In this document: positions 35,272 through 43,692 of the stretch, in pieces
Layout: each line of letters begins with the position of its first letter
How positions within the stretch are numbered: the first letter of the stretch is position 1
DNA from: Bradyrhizobium iriomotense
GTDB lineage: Bacteria; Pseudomonadota; Alphaproteobacteria; Rhizobiales; Xanthobacteraceae
Length of the DNA: 64,000 bases
Assembly (NCBI RefSeq): GCF_018129405.1
Contig: NZ_JAFCLP010000002.1
Coordinates: 837,781 to 901,780, forward strand
Direction: 5' to 3'
Notes under the pieces: generated by a model
What the model was told of the DNA's origin: nothing
The model's database searches: none
The model's input: only the letters and a program-made list of their open reading frames with translations
Made by a program: the position numbers and the translations under genes

Positions 35272-36114
35272 ATGAATATGATCTCCAAACTCTTCGCCCC
35301 CAAGACCGCTATCACCTCCGCAACGATCCGCGCCGAGATCGAACGGGCGGAATCTGAAATCGCTGCACACCGCGCCCAACTTGAGGGCGTCCTTGCCGGC
35401 ATTGCCGTCATGAATGATAGCCAGCACGCGCAAGCTGAGGCTGACGCCGCGACGATCAAGCGTGCAATCATGCGACTTGAAGCGCGCGCCAATCATCTGA
35501 CCGCCGAGCTTCCGACCGTGATCGCGGCTGAGGAAGCCGCCGCGAAGGTCGCCGCCGACGACGCATTGCGCCAGCGTGCCGAAGCCGCGCGGAAGGCGAA
35601 CACCAAGGAAGCCGCCAAGCTGCTCGCGGACTACGCCGTCCACGCTGCTCGGGTTGCGGAACTGATCGCGAAGCTCGAAGCGCTCGACATCGAAACGACT
35701 GCCGTGAACGCCACGCTGCGATCCAATCCCGTCGCCGAAGCCGTCGCGGGATACGACGCAATCCATCGGAGGAGTCCCGACCGCGCGGCCGGTGAGCGAC
35801 GCGCGGTGCGGAAGTGCTGGGTCTATCGTTACCCCGGTTCCCCTCGCGATACGGACAAGGTCAAGTTTCAGTATGAAGCCCCGCACGAAGTAGTTCGGCA
35901 GGCGGATATCGGACCTGACGGCGAAGCAATCCCGGTGCCGGCAGTCCAGCACGACTACTATGGTCGGGTGCTCACCATTATCCCCACTCTCGAAGACCGC
36001 GAGGTTGTTATCGAGCGAGTGTCCTTCCGTCCCGGCCAGAGCGAAGCACCGCTGTCATCGGTGCGGCTCCCTCCTGCGTTCTCAGGTGAGGACCACATTT
36101 GGCCGCGAGGGTGA
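35272..36114 (+). CDS. phage-type coiled-coil protein
   Basis: A 280-residue protein. The first 150 residues are a long charged coiled coil (KSEIAAHRAQLE-type heptads: ERAESEIAAHRAQL, IKRAIMRLEARANHL), followed by a compact C-terminal part with Tyr/Pro motifs. It lies between small HTH genes and the tail genes, as a phage structural or accessory protein would. No family recognised. Confidence 0.6.
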   Translation: MNMISKLFAPKTAITSATIRAEIERAESEIAAHRAQLEGVLAGIAVMNDSQHAQAEADAATIKRAIMRLEARANHLTAELPTVIAAEEAAAKVAADDALRQRAEAARKANTKEAAKLLADYAVHAARVAELIAKLEALDIETTAVNATLRSNPVAEAVAGYDAIHRRSPDRAAGERRAVRKCWVYRYPGSPRDTDKVKFQYEAPHEVVRQADIGPDGEAIPVPAVQHDYYGRVLTIIPTLEDREVVIERVSFRPGQSEAPLSSVRLPPAFSGEDHIWPRG

Positions 36115-36119
36115 ATCAC

Positions 36120-36374
36120 ATGCCCGTGCCCGCAGAGATCACGCTGACCGTCCCCGTCGAAATCGACGGGGAGCGCCACGACAAGCTCGCGGTAGCGTCG
36201 TTCGACGCCATTGCGAGCTTCAAAACCAACTCGCCCGAGCAGGTAATCCGCTCTTTGGCGAAGGTGTACGACGTGCCGAGAAAAGTCATTCGGCACCTCG
36301 AACCGGCCGACGCGCAACGTGCTGGGGATTTGGTCATTGCGCTGCTCTACGAAACTACGCGCTCATTTAGGTAA
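36120..36374 (+). CDS. tail assembly chaperone-like protein
   Basis: An 84-residue protein that resembles short phage tail-assembly chaperones: a beta-rich EITLTVPVEIDGERHDKLAV start and a helical end. Its position right before the tape-measure gene, with 5 bp spacing, is the strongest argument. I assign by context, with modest certainty. Confidence 0.6.
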   Translation: MPVPAEITLTVPVEIDGERHDKLAVASFDAIASFKTNSPEQVIRSLAKVYDVPRKVIRHLEPADAQRAGDLVIALLYETTRSFR

Positions 36375-36379
36375 GCAAC

Positions 36380-38920
36380 GTGGCCCAAGAATTTTCCGTA
36401 TTCGTCAATATCGGTGGTAAGGTCAATCCCAGCCTCGGCGCTGCCGTTAATGCCACGAAGGCGCAAGTCAACAGCTTGGCTGCGACGGTCGCGAAGATCG
36501 GGCAAAGCGTCTCGGCGCCGTTCATTGCCGCGCAAAAGCATATCGATGCGACCGCGAAAAAGTTGGAGCGGGTCCAGAGCAAAGGCCGCAACCTCGCCAT
36601 GGGTGTCACCGCGCCCACGGGCTTCGCCGCCATCGGCATGATCCGCAGCGCCCTTGAGCGCGACAGGGCTGGCAACTTCACCGAGGCTCTTGGCGGCGTC
36701 TCGCATTCCGAACGTCTGGAAATTGAGAAGTTTGCCGACGCGATCGCCGCGAAGTACGGGAGCGCGACGAACACCCTGAAGGCCTTCAATGAGATGCTGA
36801 AGGCCGGTTTCTCAGTGCCGGGCGCCAAAGGATCGATTGCTTCGATCCTTGAAGGCTCAATTGTCGGCGACATGCCGGCTGCCGAAGTTGCCGGCGCTGT
36901 GAGCAAGGTCGTGACGCAATACGGGCTGAGCATGAAGACCGTCGAAGACGCTTCGGCTAGCAGCCGGCGCATCGCCGATAATCTGGCCTATGGCGCCAAC
37001 GCAACCAGCGCTTCAATGAAAGATATGATGGAGGCTTATAAGTTCGTCGGTAGCGCCGCATCGGCCGCAGGCGAGTCGATTGAGTCCACCAACGCGCTGA
37101 TCATCGCCTTGAACAAGGCCGGGCAGCTTGGCCCCGAGGCAGGCGTTGCCCTTCGCTCGGCATATGTGCGCCTGCTCAAGCCGACGAAGGAAGGCCGGGC
37201 AGCGATGGGACGCCTTGGTCTCGACTACGGCGACTATGTATCTGGGGGTAAGCGAACCGGCGCCGGTGTCACGGCCGGGCTGAGCGCCAACGGCTTCGAC
37301 ATGGCCGGTAGTGAGAGGGATATCGACGCGGCGCTGGCCGACAACGAAGGCAACACCGAGAAGCAGCGCAAGGCAATCTATGACGCGGTCGTTGCCAAGT
37401 TCGGATCAGAAGCGGCGAAGGACCGCGAGTCCGTGTTGCAAGCGGTGGATGCTGCATTCACGATGGCCGGCAGCAAGGTGGACCTCACGAAGCTCCTGAT
37501 CGACCTGAAAAAGAAAGGCGCGACGCAAGGAGACCTGGCCCGCATCTTCGAAGGGCGGCAGTCGGTTCGCATGCTCTCCCTTCTGAAGGCTGACCTCGAA
37601 GGCATCCTCAAAGACATCAATACCAACGCGCCGGGTTATAGCGCGAAGACCTTTGACATCGCTAATCAAGGCTTGTCAAAAGCGGTCCGCGAGCTTGATG
37701 CATCCTGGCAATCGCTCAGCAGCACTCTGGTCCGGGCGGTGCTGCCGGAGATCACCACCGTATTCAAGAGCGTGTCCGAAGGGCTCAAGTCTCTCGCACA
37801 ATCGAACCCGGCAGTTCTGCGGCTCGGCGTCGGTCTTGCGGCGGCTGCCGCAGCGGCCGGTCCGTTGGCATTCGCGTTCGGTGCGATTGGCCGCGTCGGC
37901 GCGTTCGCGCTAACCGCCTTGCTCACTCCTGTCGGTCTGGTCGCACGTGGCCTCGTCTTGCTCGCCGGGGTGATCGCTGGCGTCGGAGCGACTGCCGTAG
38001 GCCGTCTCGCGGCCATGGCTGTAGGCTTCCGCATGCTGACGGCTCTCGGGGCAGGGGCGACCCTGTCCGCTCTTGGCGGCTCTCTGCTCGCCCTTGGGCG
38101 CTCGATTCTGCTCTTCCCGCTGACGGCTCTGCGGGCCATCGGCGTCGCCATGTGGACGCTGGTCGCTAACCCGGTCGGTCTGATCATCACGGCGCTGGTC
38201 GTCGCGCTGACGGCTCTGAGCGTGTGGGTCTACAACAATTGGTCGGGCATCAAGGAGTTCTTCGCCGGATTCGGGAAGGGCTTCATGGAAGGTCTCGGCC
38301 CGGCAGGTCCGGCCGTGAAGGCAATGGCCGATGGCCTGGGCTCTGTCTACAACTGGATGACGCAGTTGCTCGGCCCGCTCGACGCGACCAACACGAAGTG
38401 GCGCGAGTGGGGCGAGACGGTTGGCGGCGTTGCAGCCTCGGGCGTGCGGTCGGTGATCTCCGCGATCCAAAGCCTCATTGGATTTTTCGGGGCCGCCATC
38501 GACAAGGCGATGTCGCTGGGCAGCGCGATCAAGAACATCTTTAGCGGCGGCGGCAAGGGAGCCCCGGCAGGCGGCGCGGCCCCTGCGCCCATCGCTGGCG
38601 CTCGCGCCCTGGGCGGCCCGGTCAGCTACGGCAAGCCGTACCTTGTCGGCGAGGAAGGTCCCGAGCTTTTCGTGCCCGGCATGTCCGGCCGCATCGAGTC
38701 GAATGACAAGCTGCGCAGCTTGACCTCGGACGGAGCTGCGGCGGTTGCTGCCGCCCCCGGCGAGCACGGTAGCCGCGCCGGTGGGCCGATCGCGATTACT
38801 AACCACTGGACCATCAACGGGGCCGACGATCCTCGCGCCGTGGCCAATCAGATCGACAACCGATTCGCCGTGCTCATGCGCCAGCTTGAAAGCGAGCAGC
38901 GCGGTCTTCTGAGTGATTGA
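36380..38920 (+). CDS. phage tail tape-measure protein
   Basis: An 846-residue tape-measure protein (TP901-like), which sets tail length and fills the tail tube. Seen: a TMP-type N-terminus, an Ala/Gly/Ser-rich body, a central block of hydrophobic segments (about 475-620, for example LGVGLAAAAAAAGPLAFAFGAIG), and a basic C-terminus ending QLESEQRGLLSD. It starts with GTG at 36380. No capsid, portal, terminase or other tail gene is present in the island, so it is either a remnant or a satellite-carried part. By the usual rule of about 0.15 nm per residue it would specify a tail near 127 nm. Confidence 0.85.
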   Translation: MAQEFSVFVNIGGKVNPSLGAAVNATKAQVNSLAATVAKIGQSVSAPFIAAQKHIDATAKKLERVQSKGRNLAMGVTAPTGFAAIGMIRSALERDRAGNFTEALGGVSHSERLEIEKFADAIAAKYGSATNTLKAFNEMLKAGFSVPGAKGSIASILEGSIVGDMPAAEVAGAVSKVVTQYGLSMKTVEDASASSRRIADNLAYGANATSASMKDMMEAYKFVGSAASAAGESIESTNALIIALNKAGQLGPEAGVALRSAYVRLLKPTKEGRAAMGRLGLDYGDYVSGGKRTGAGVTAGLSANGFDMAGSERDIDAALADNEGNTEKQRKAIYDAVVAKFGSEAAKDRESVLQAVDAAFTMAGSKVDLTKLLIDLKKKGATQGDLARIFEGRQSVRMLSLLKADLEGILKDINTNAPGYSAKTFDIANQGLSKAVRELDASWQSLSSTLVRAVLPEITTVFKSVSEGLKSLAQSNPAVLRLGVGLAAAAAAAGPLAFAFGAIGRVGAFALTALLTPVGLVARGLVLLAGVIAGVGATAVGRLAAMAVGFRMLTALGAGATLSALGGSLLALGRSILLFPLTALRAIGVAMWTLVANPVGLIITALVVALTALSVWVYNNWSGIKEFFAGFGKGFMEGLGPAGPAVKAMADGLGSVYNWMTQLLGPLDATNTKWREWGETVGGVAASGVRSVISAIQSLIGFFGAAIDKAMSLGSAIKNIFSGGGKGAPAGGAAPAPIAGARALGGPVSYGKPYLVGEEGPELFVPGMSGRIESNDKLRSLTSDGAAAVAAAPGEHGSRAGGPIAITNHWTINGADDPRAVANQIDNRFAVLMRQLESEQRGLLSD

Positions 38921-39011
38921 GGGTCCGATCCGGGATGGCGACTTCCGGGTAATTACGGGCGGCAAGAAATAGCGCGATAACACCTTGATTGTGTTAGACT
39001 TAACTAAACTA

Positions 39012-39040
39012 TTGAAAAATCACGATGAATCAATTATATT
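39012..39040 (+). promoter_or_regulatory. sigma-70-type promoter before the Panacea gene
   Basis: TTGAAA (39012-39017), a 17-nt spacer and TATATT (39035-39040). Transcription would begin about 39047, close to the ATG at 39048, so the message may be leaderless. Confidence 0.6.
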
Positions 39041-39047
39041 GCACCTC

Positions 39048-39536
39048 ATGAGTGCAACTTCTCAAGTCTACAGCTCCCGTTCCATTGCCAACTACTTGTT
39101 GGAACAATGCGGTGCGCGTGGTGGTCTGGACCCCCTCCAAACCATTAAGCTGACTTATATTGCGCATGGTTTCCATCTGGGTTTCTACGACGATCCTTTG
39201 ATCGAGGACGATGTTGAGGCTTGGAAGTATGGCCCCGTCGTCCGCCCCGTATACTCAATGGTCCCTTACGGCAGTTCCAAGGTCACCCAGCCGATCACCT
39301 TTGAGCGGCCGAATCTTAGCCCTCGGGACAAGGGCTTGGTCGATGCGATTATCCAGAACTATGCAGGATTGAGCGGTCTGTATCTTTCCAGCCTCACACA
39401 TCGGCCCGGCACGCCTTGGGCGATAACGTGGGAGAGGTTTGGGCAGAATGCCGTGATCCCGCGCGAGTTGATCCGCGACCATTACAAGCGAGTGATTGCT
39501 GGTGGAAGTGCTGCGGTCGGAACTCTCGGGCTCTGA
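39048..39536 (+). CDS. Panacea/SocA-like (DUF4065) domain protein, candidate antitoxin
   Basis: A 162-residue protein of the Panacea (DUF4065/SocA-like) family. The family core is visible: PLQTIKLTYIAHGFHLG followed by EAWKYGPVVRPVYSMVP. Panacea proteins act as antitoxins in many toxin-antitoxin pairs, often with membrane toxins. The gene overlaps the next by 41 bp. The start MSATSQ at 39048 follows the promoter; the longer TTG frame lacks a ribosome site. Confidence 0.82.
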   Translation: MSATSQVYSSRSIANYLLEQCGARGGLDPLQTIKLTYIAHGFHLGFYDDPLIEDDVEAWKYGPVVRPVYSMVPYGSSKVTQPITFERPNLSPRDKGLVDAIIQNYAGLSGLYLSSLTHRPGTPWAITWERFGQNAVIPRELIRDHYKRVIAGGSAAVGTLGL

Positions 39537-39912
39537 TGCCGCCCCAAATGTGCCGCCGCCGCCACCAGCGAACGGCGGCGCGGATGATTCCTTTGCACGC
39601 AAGGAAGCCGATTTCCTCAGCCGTAAGGGCGAATCCCTGACCAGTTGGGCCGCAGCGAATAAGATTCGCCGTGATGAATTTCTGCGCCACTGCTTTTTCT
39701 ATGGCGTGTCTGTCCTGATTATTCTTGCCGCTGTCCTGTTTGGATCGACCCTATGCATCTGGGTTTGGCATCTAGTCGCGCCAGACAAATGGCGATGGCT
39801 TTCCGCCTCAGAGCTAGAAAAGGTGCAGGTGCTTGTCTTTAGCGGTGCGGCAAGTTCGCTGGCAACCGTCCTTGGTAAACGCATTCTTGGGCCGGACGAA
39901 CCAAAGCCATAG
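39496..39912 (+). CDS. membrane protein, candidate toxin partner of the Panacea protein
   Basis: A 138-residue protein with a Pro-rich start (AAPNVPPPPPANGG) and one clear membrane segment at about 68-92 (FYGVSVLIILAAVLFGSTLCIWVWH), plus a weaker hydrophobic stretch (VQVLVFSGAASSLATVLG) toward the C-terminus. It begins with TTG inside the Panacea gene (41-bp overlap), so translation is coupled. In known Panacea systems the partner is often a membrane-active toxin; whether this is one is inference. Confidence 0.55.
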   Translation: MLVEVLRSELSGSDAAPNVPPPPPANGGADDSFARKEADFLSRKGESLTSWAAANKIRRDEFLRHCFFYGVSVLIILAAVLFGSTLCIWVWHLVAPDKWRWLSASELEKVQVLVFSGAASSLATVLGKRILGPDEPKP

Positions 39913-40015
39913 CGCCCTAATCTGCCCTCTGCGGGTGTCGTGTTGAACCTTTCAGCGCCCCGCACAGACACATAAGATCGGGATTTTACTATCTCCCTCC
40001 CGGGGCTGGAAAGGC

Positions 40016-40051
40016 CGCCGCCTGCGCTGGTTTTAAGCGGGCGGCGTTTTT
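40016..40051 (+). terminator. rho-independent terminator
   Basis: CGCCGCCTGC pairs with GCGGGCGGCG (one G-T) and is followed by TTTTT. It lies after the Panacea pair. Confidence 0.75.
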
Positions 40052-40187
40052 GATTCTACCATCGCTGGTATTTTTATACTAAACGTCATAGTTGCTTACA
40101 CAACATAGGACTCCCCAAAGTTGCATAAATTTGGAATCTACTTCTACGCGCGTCGAATCGGCGGGCGCATTTGAAGGAGAATCCATT

Positions 40188-40346
40188 ATGGCGAAGGTTG
40201 CTCCCTTTCATTCGAGAAAGCCGAATGCACGGAATGTCTATCACGACAACGACAAGTGCACCGAAGGCAACAATATTGAGCGGCAATATCTGGCGTCAGG
40301 CACTGGCGGACGGCCGAAGTGCGAGCACTGCCAGCGACTCAGCTAG
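40188..40346 (+). CDS. small Cys-rich protein
   Basis: A 52-residue protein beginning MAKVAPFHSRKPNARNVYHD with a strong GAAGGAG site. The CEHCQ pair and one upstream Cys (DKCTEG) suggest a zinc-binding fold. I know similar small proteins in other bacteria, but not their function. Confidence 0.65.
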   Translation: MAKVAPFHSRKPNARNVYHDNDKCTEGNNIERQYLASGTGGRPKCEHCQRLS

Positions 40347-40454
40347 CCGGCTGATCGCGAACCGTGGTGCGGAAAACCAATTCCCACCACGGCCCTTCTA
40401 GCTGCCCATCCATTCAGCGCCTGGCGGTCAAATGTGAGCTGCGGGCTATCTTTC

Positions 40455-41630
40455 TTACCGTACAAGCGAAGCTGACTTGGGGTCGTACCGATAATCTGTG
40501 ATCGTCCCGTCCTTTATCCGCTCTACGGCCTCGTCAATCACAAAAATGGGCACGAGAAACCACTCGCGCGGGACGATCGGATGCCCGAAGCGATCCTTGA
40601 TCTCAATATCGAGCCGCGCCGAGTCGAAGATGCGGTGGATGAGGTTCTCAAGCTTCGTCCGGTTGATATTGGACAGCTTGTAGGTAGCGACGATTTCCAC
40701 GTCAGCCATTAAAAAGGTCGGATCGAGCCGAGCATTGGCGATCCGCGTTTCCACATTGCCGCCTGTCACCCCGATCTTATGCAGAACATCGCGGCTGGCG
40801 ACGAGCTTGGGATCGTCGGATTTGCTACGCAACACGTAGATCGTGCCGCTGGCCAAGTCGCCGTCTTCGCTCCCGCCGGAAAACAGCGGCCCCGCCGTGG
40901 GGTCGGTGATACGCCGGCCCGCCTCATCGCGGTGGAGGGCACGTTGCAACGAGCGCAATAGGACGTCGCTCTCGGTGCCGTTGTCGTAGATCACGCGCAA
41001 CCGACTGTCGCGACGGTCGTACTCGGTCACAAATTCGTCGCCGGCTTCCGCGACATAAGCGATTTGACCGCCGACGATGAAAAACTCGCCCTGTTTGATC
41101 TCGGCCATCGTCTGGAAGCGCCGTGTCTGACGTCTGCCGGCGTCGAGGTCCTTCTTCACCTGAATGAATAGCGGCTTGAAGTTATCGAAGTCCATGCATG
41201 GCGTGCGGTTGGCGATTTCCTCGGCCGCGCGCTTGTCCGCGGCGGTACGGACATGGCGAAGCTCGGTAATGTCGGGCGCGCCCATGCCTTCCAGCTCGGC
41301 AAGCAATTCATCGTCATCTATCGATTCGGCAGGTTCGGCGGCGGGCGTCGCCACGCCTGCCAAAAGGCCCTGCTTGTCGAGCGGTGCGAGAAGCGAACGG
41401 CATTCTTCGAGTCCGCGCAGCCGGTCGAGGCGCACGGCATAAAGCCGCTCGAATATGTCGTTGCTCTCGCCATGCGCTGGCGCGCGGCCGTGGGCCTCGG
41501 CGAAGCGCTGGATTTCTTCGAAGCCCGCGATAATGCGTTCCTCCCGTGGGCTACGGCCGCCTTTCTTGTCCTGCGGGGCGAAGTCGGCGAGGTCTGCCGC
41601 CAGTTCATCAAGATCGAGGTCATCCGTCAT
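40455..41630 (-). CDS. GIY-YIG nuclease family protein
   Basis: A 391-residue protein. The C-terminal third (about 262-345) is a GIY-YIG nuclease of the T5orf172/MUG113 type: GTIYVLRS for the GIY strand, HKIGVTG for the YIG strand, a conserved Arg near 297 and a probable catalytic Glu327 in KLENLIHRIF. The N-terminal 260 residues are unassigned and may mediate contacts. It is the last gene of the methyltransferase-helicase operon: its start lies 11 bp inside the helicase gene. The pairing suggests it supplies the DNA-cleaving activity. The ATG at 41630 begins MTDDLDLD. Confidence 0.85.
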   Translation of the reverse strand: MTDDLDLDELAADLADFAPQDKKGGRSPREERIIAGFEEIQRFAEAHGRAPAHGESNDIFERLYAVRLDRLRGLEECRSLLAPLDKQGLLAGVATPAAEPAESIDDDELLAELEGMGAPDITELRHVRTAADKRAAEEIANRTPCMDFDNFKPLFIQVKKDLDAGRRQTRRFQTMAEIKQGEFFIVGGQIAYVAEAGDEFVTEYDRRDSRLRVIYDNGTESDVLLRSLQRALHRDEAGRRITDPTAGPLFSGGSEDGDLASGTIYVLRSKSDDPKLVASRDVLHKIGVTGGNVETRIANARLDPTFLMADVEIVATYKLSNINRTKLENLIHRIFDSARLDIEIKDRFGHPIVPREWFLVPIFVIDEAVERIKDGTITDYRYDPKSASLVR

Positions 41631-43692
41631 AGCGGCCCTCCTTCTTGAAGCGCATGAACGCGACGGCGCCCTCTGCCATGCGCCGCTCCCAAGGGTCCTG
41701 GGCGTCGATAGAGGGTAACCTGCCGCGCTCCTTCTTGAACTGCGACGCACGGACGGCAAGCCCCTTGGCTTCCTCCGGCGTCAGGCTGGTGCGCTTGGCG
41801 GCGATTGCCACGGCGACCTGTTTCAGGCTGTCCTCGCTCATGGTCTTTGCAAGGATGGCATAGGCTTCGCCGAATGGATTGATCCGGTCGATCAGGTCGA
41901 TATCCAGTTCGCGCACGTCCATCGCGAATTTCCGCACCCCGTCGATCAGCGCAGTGTTGGCGCTCGGCTGATCATCGCCTCCAGCTCCGTCGCCGCCAAC
42001 CGCAATCTGCTTGGCCTTCTGAGTGATGTTGAGAGCGGCGATAGCGTGCTGACGCACGACCTCCTGATCTTCCTCGTCAAGCTCGGGATACTTGTCCTTG
42101 ATGATCTTCCCCATCCGCACCTGGGTCAGTTCCTCGGGGATCAGCTCCTCGTCAAACAGCCCGCGCTCGATGGTGGTCTTGTCCTGAACGAAAGCGGCGA
42201 TGACTTCATTCAGATCCTCGGTGCAGATGCGTGCGGCTTCCTTGCTCTTGGGTTCGGCAAGACCCTTGATCTCGATGTGAAACTGCCCGGTTTGCTCATT
42301 AAAGCCGACATTGCCCTTGCTCGGATCATAGCCACCTTCGCCGTAGTCGAAGCCGGCAACCGGGCCGCTCTGCGTGTTCTTCGGCGTGAAGTTGAAGCGC
42401 GGCGCGAGCACCTGTTCCATCAACAGGCTCGCGGCGATAGCTTTCAGCGTGTCGTTGACCGCTTCGGTGACCGCCTCCTCGGAGGCGTCCGGCTCGGCGA
42501 TCAGATTAGTGAAGCGGGCGCGGGTCTTGCCCGGCGCGTCACGGGTCGCGCGGCCGATGATCTGCACGATCTCGGTGAGGCTGGACCGATAGCCGACCGT
42601 CAGCGCGTGCTCGCACCAAATCCAGTCAAAGCCTTCCTTAGCCATACCAAGGGCGATTATGATGTCGACATGATCACGGTTGTTCTTCTGCGCGGCGTCT
42701 TTCAGCGCGGCTGACACTTTGTCCCGCTTGGCCGGGTCGTCATCCACAAGATCCGCTATGCGTAGTACCTTTCCGTCCGACCGTCTGACGAGCTGGAAGC
42801 CGGTCGCGGGGTCGACGCCTTGCCACTCGCCCAACGCCTCGATGATGTGTTCCACCTCCCTGATCTTATCCTTCGTGCTTTCGCGCGAATTGACGCTTGG
42901 GATGTGGATGATGGTTTTCTCGTCCGGGTCAAGGACCCTCAGTATGTCGTCGGCATAGGAACCGGAATAGAAGAAATAGCCGATATCAAGTTGCTTGAGA
43001 TATTCGTAGCCATTCAGCTGTTCGTAGTAGGTATAGGTGACGGGATCGAACTTCGCCTCGTCCTGCGGGGCCAGCACTGGCACCGCGTCGCCCCGAAAGT
43101 ATGAGCCCGTCATGGCGACGACATGCACCTTATCGCGTGCGATGAACGCGCCGAGATGCTGGCCGAGCTTACTCTCCGGATCGGCAGAAACGTGATGAAA
43201 CTCGTCCACCGCGATCAGCCGGTTGTCGAACTTCTCGACCCCGAACTTATCCACCGCGAAACGGAAGGTCGCGTGGGTGCAGACCAGAACCTTATCATCG
43301 CTGTCGAGGAATACACCGAGGGAATTGACTTTGCCGCCGTTGTCCGAGCCGGGCGCGTCGCAGAGGTTCCATTTGGGCGCAACGACCCAATCGGCCGAAA
43401 AGCCGTATTTGGTCAACGGCTCGTCATGGAAGCTCGCGCCGATGGATTTTTCCGGCACGACGATGATAGCCTGCTTGAGACCCTGATTGGCGAGCTTGTC
43501 GAGCGCAATGAACATGAGCGCCCGGCTCTTGCCGGAGGCGGGGGGCGACTTGATGAGAAGGTACTGCTCACCGCGCCGTTCATAAGCGCGCTCTTGCATC
43601 GGCCGCATGCCAAGCGCGTTGGCCTTGGTCGATGAACCGTTTCGGGCATATGAGACGGAAACGGAAGGGATGCCTTTTTTGTCGTCGGTCAC
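41620..43692 (-). CDS. SF2 DEAD/DEAH-like helicase
   Basis: A 690-residue superfamily 2 helicase. Walker A is SPPASGKSRA near residue 50, motif II is VDEFHH at 162-167, and motif VI is QIIGRATRD at 377-385. After the helicase core (to about 440) comes a 250-residue C-terminal region without a recognised domain. It is the middle gene of the operon, overlapping the methyltransferase by 4 bp and the nuclease by 11 bp. By position it should be the translocase that links recognition to cleavage. Confidence 0.9.
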   Translation of the reverse strand: MTDDKKGIPSVSVSYARNGSSTKANALGMRPMQERAYERRGEQYLLIKSPPASGKSRALMFIALDKLANQGLKQAIIVVPEKSIGASFHDEPLTKYGFSADWVVAPKWNLCDAPGSDNGGKVNSLGVFLDSDDKVLVCTHATFRFAVDKFGVEKFDNRLIAVDEFHHVSADPESKLGQHLGAFIARDKVHVVAMTGSYFRGDAVPVLAPQDEAKFDPVTYTYYEQLNGYEYLKQLDIGYFFYSGSYADDILRVLDPDEKTIIHIPSVNSRESTKDKIREVEHIIEALGEWQGVDPATGFQLVRRSDGKVLRIADLVDDDPAKRDKVSAALKDAAQKNNRDHVDIIIALGMAKEGFDWIWCEHALTVGYRSSLTEIVQIIGRATRDAPGKTRARFTNLIAEPDASEEAVTEAVNDTLKAIAASLLMEQVLAPRFNFTPKNTQSGPVAGFDYGEGGYDPSKGNVGFNEQTGQFHIEIKGLAEPKSKEAARICTEDLNEVIAAFVQDKTTIERGLFDEELIPEELTQVRMGKIIKDKYPELDEEDQEVVRQHAIAALNITQKAKQIAVGGDGAGGDDQPSANTALIDGVRKFAMDVRELDIDLIDRINPFGEAYAILAKTMSEDSLKQVAVAIAAKRTSLTPEEAKGLAVRASQFKKERGRLPSIDAQDPWERRMAEGAVAFMRFKKEGRYDG

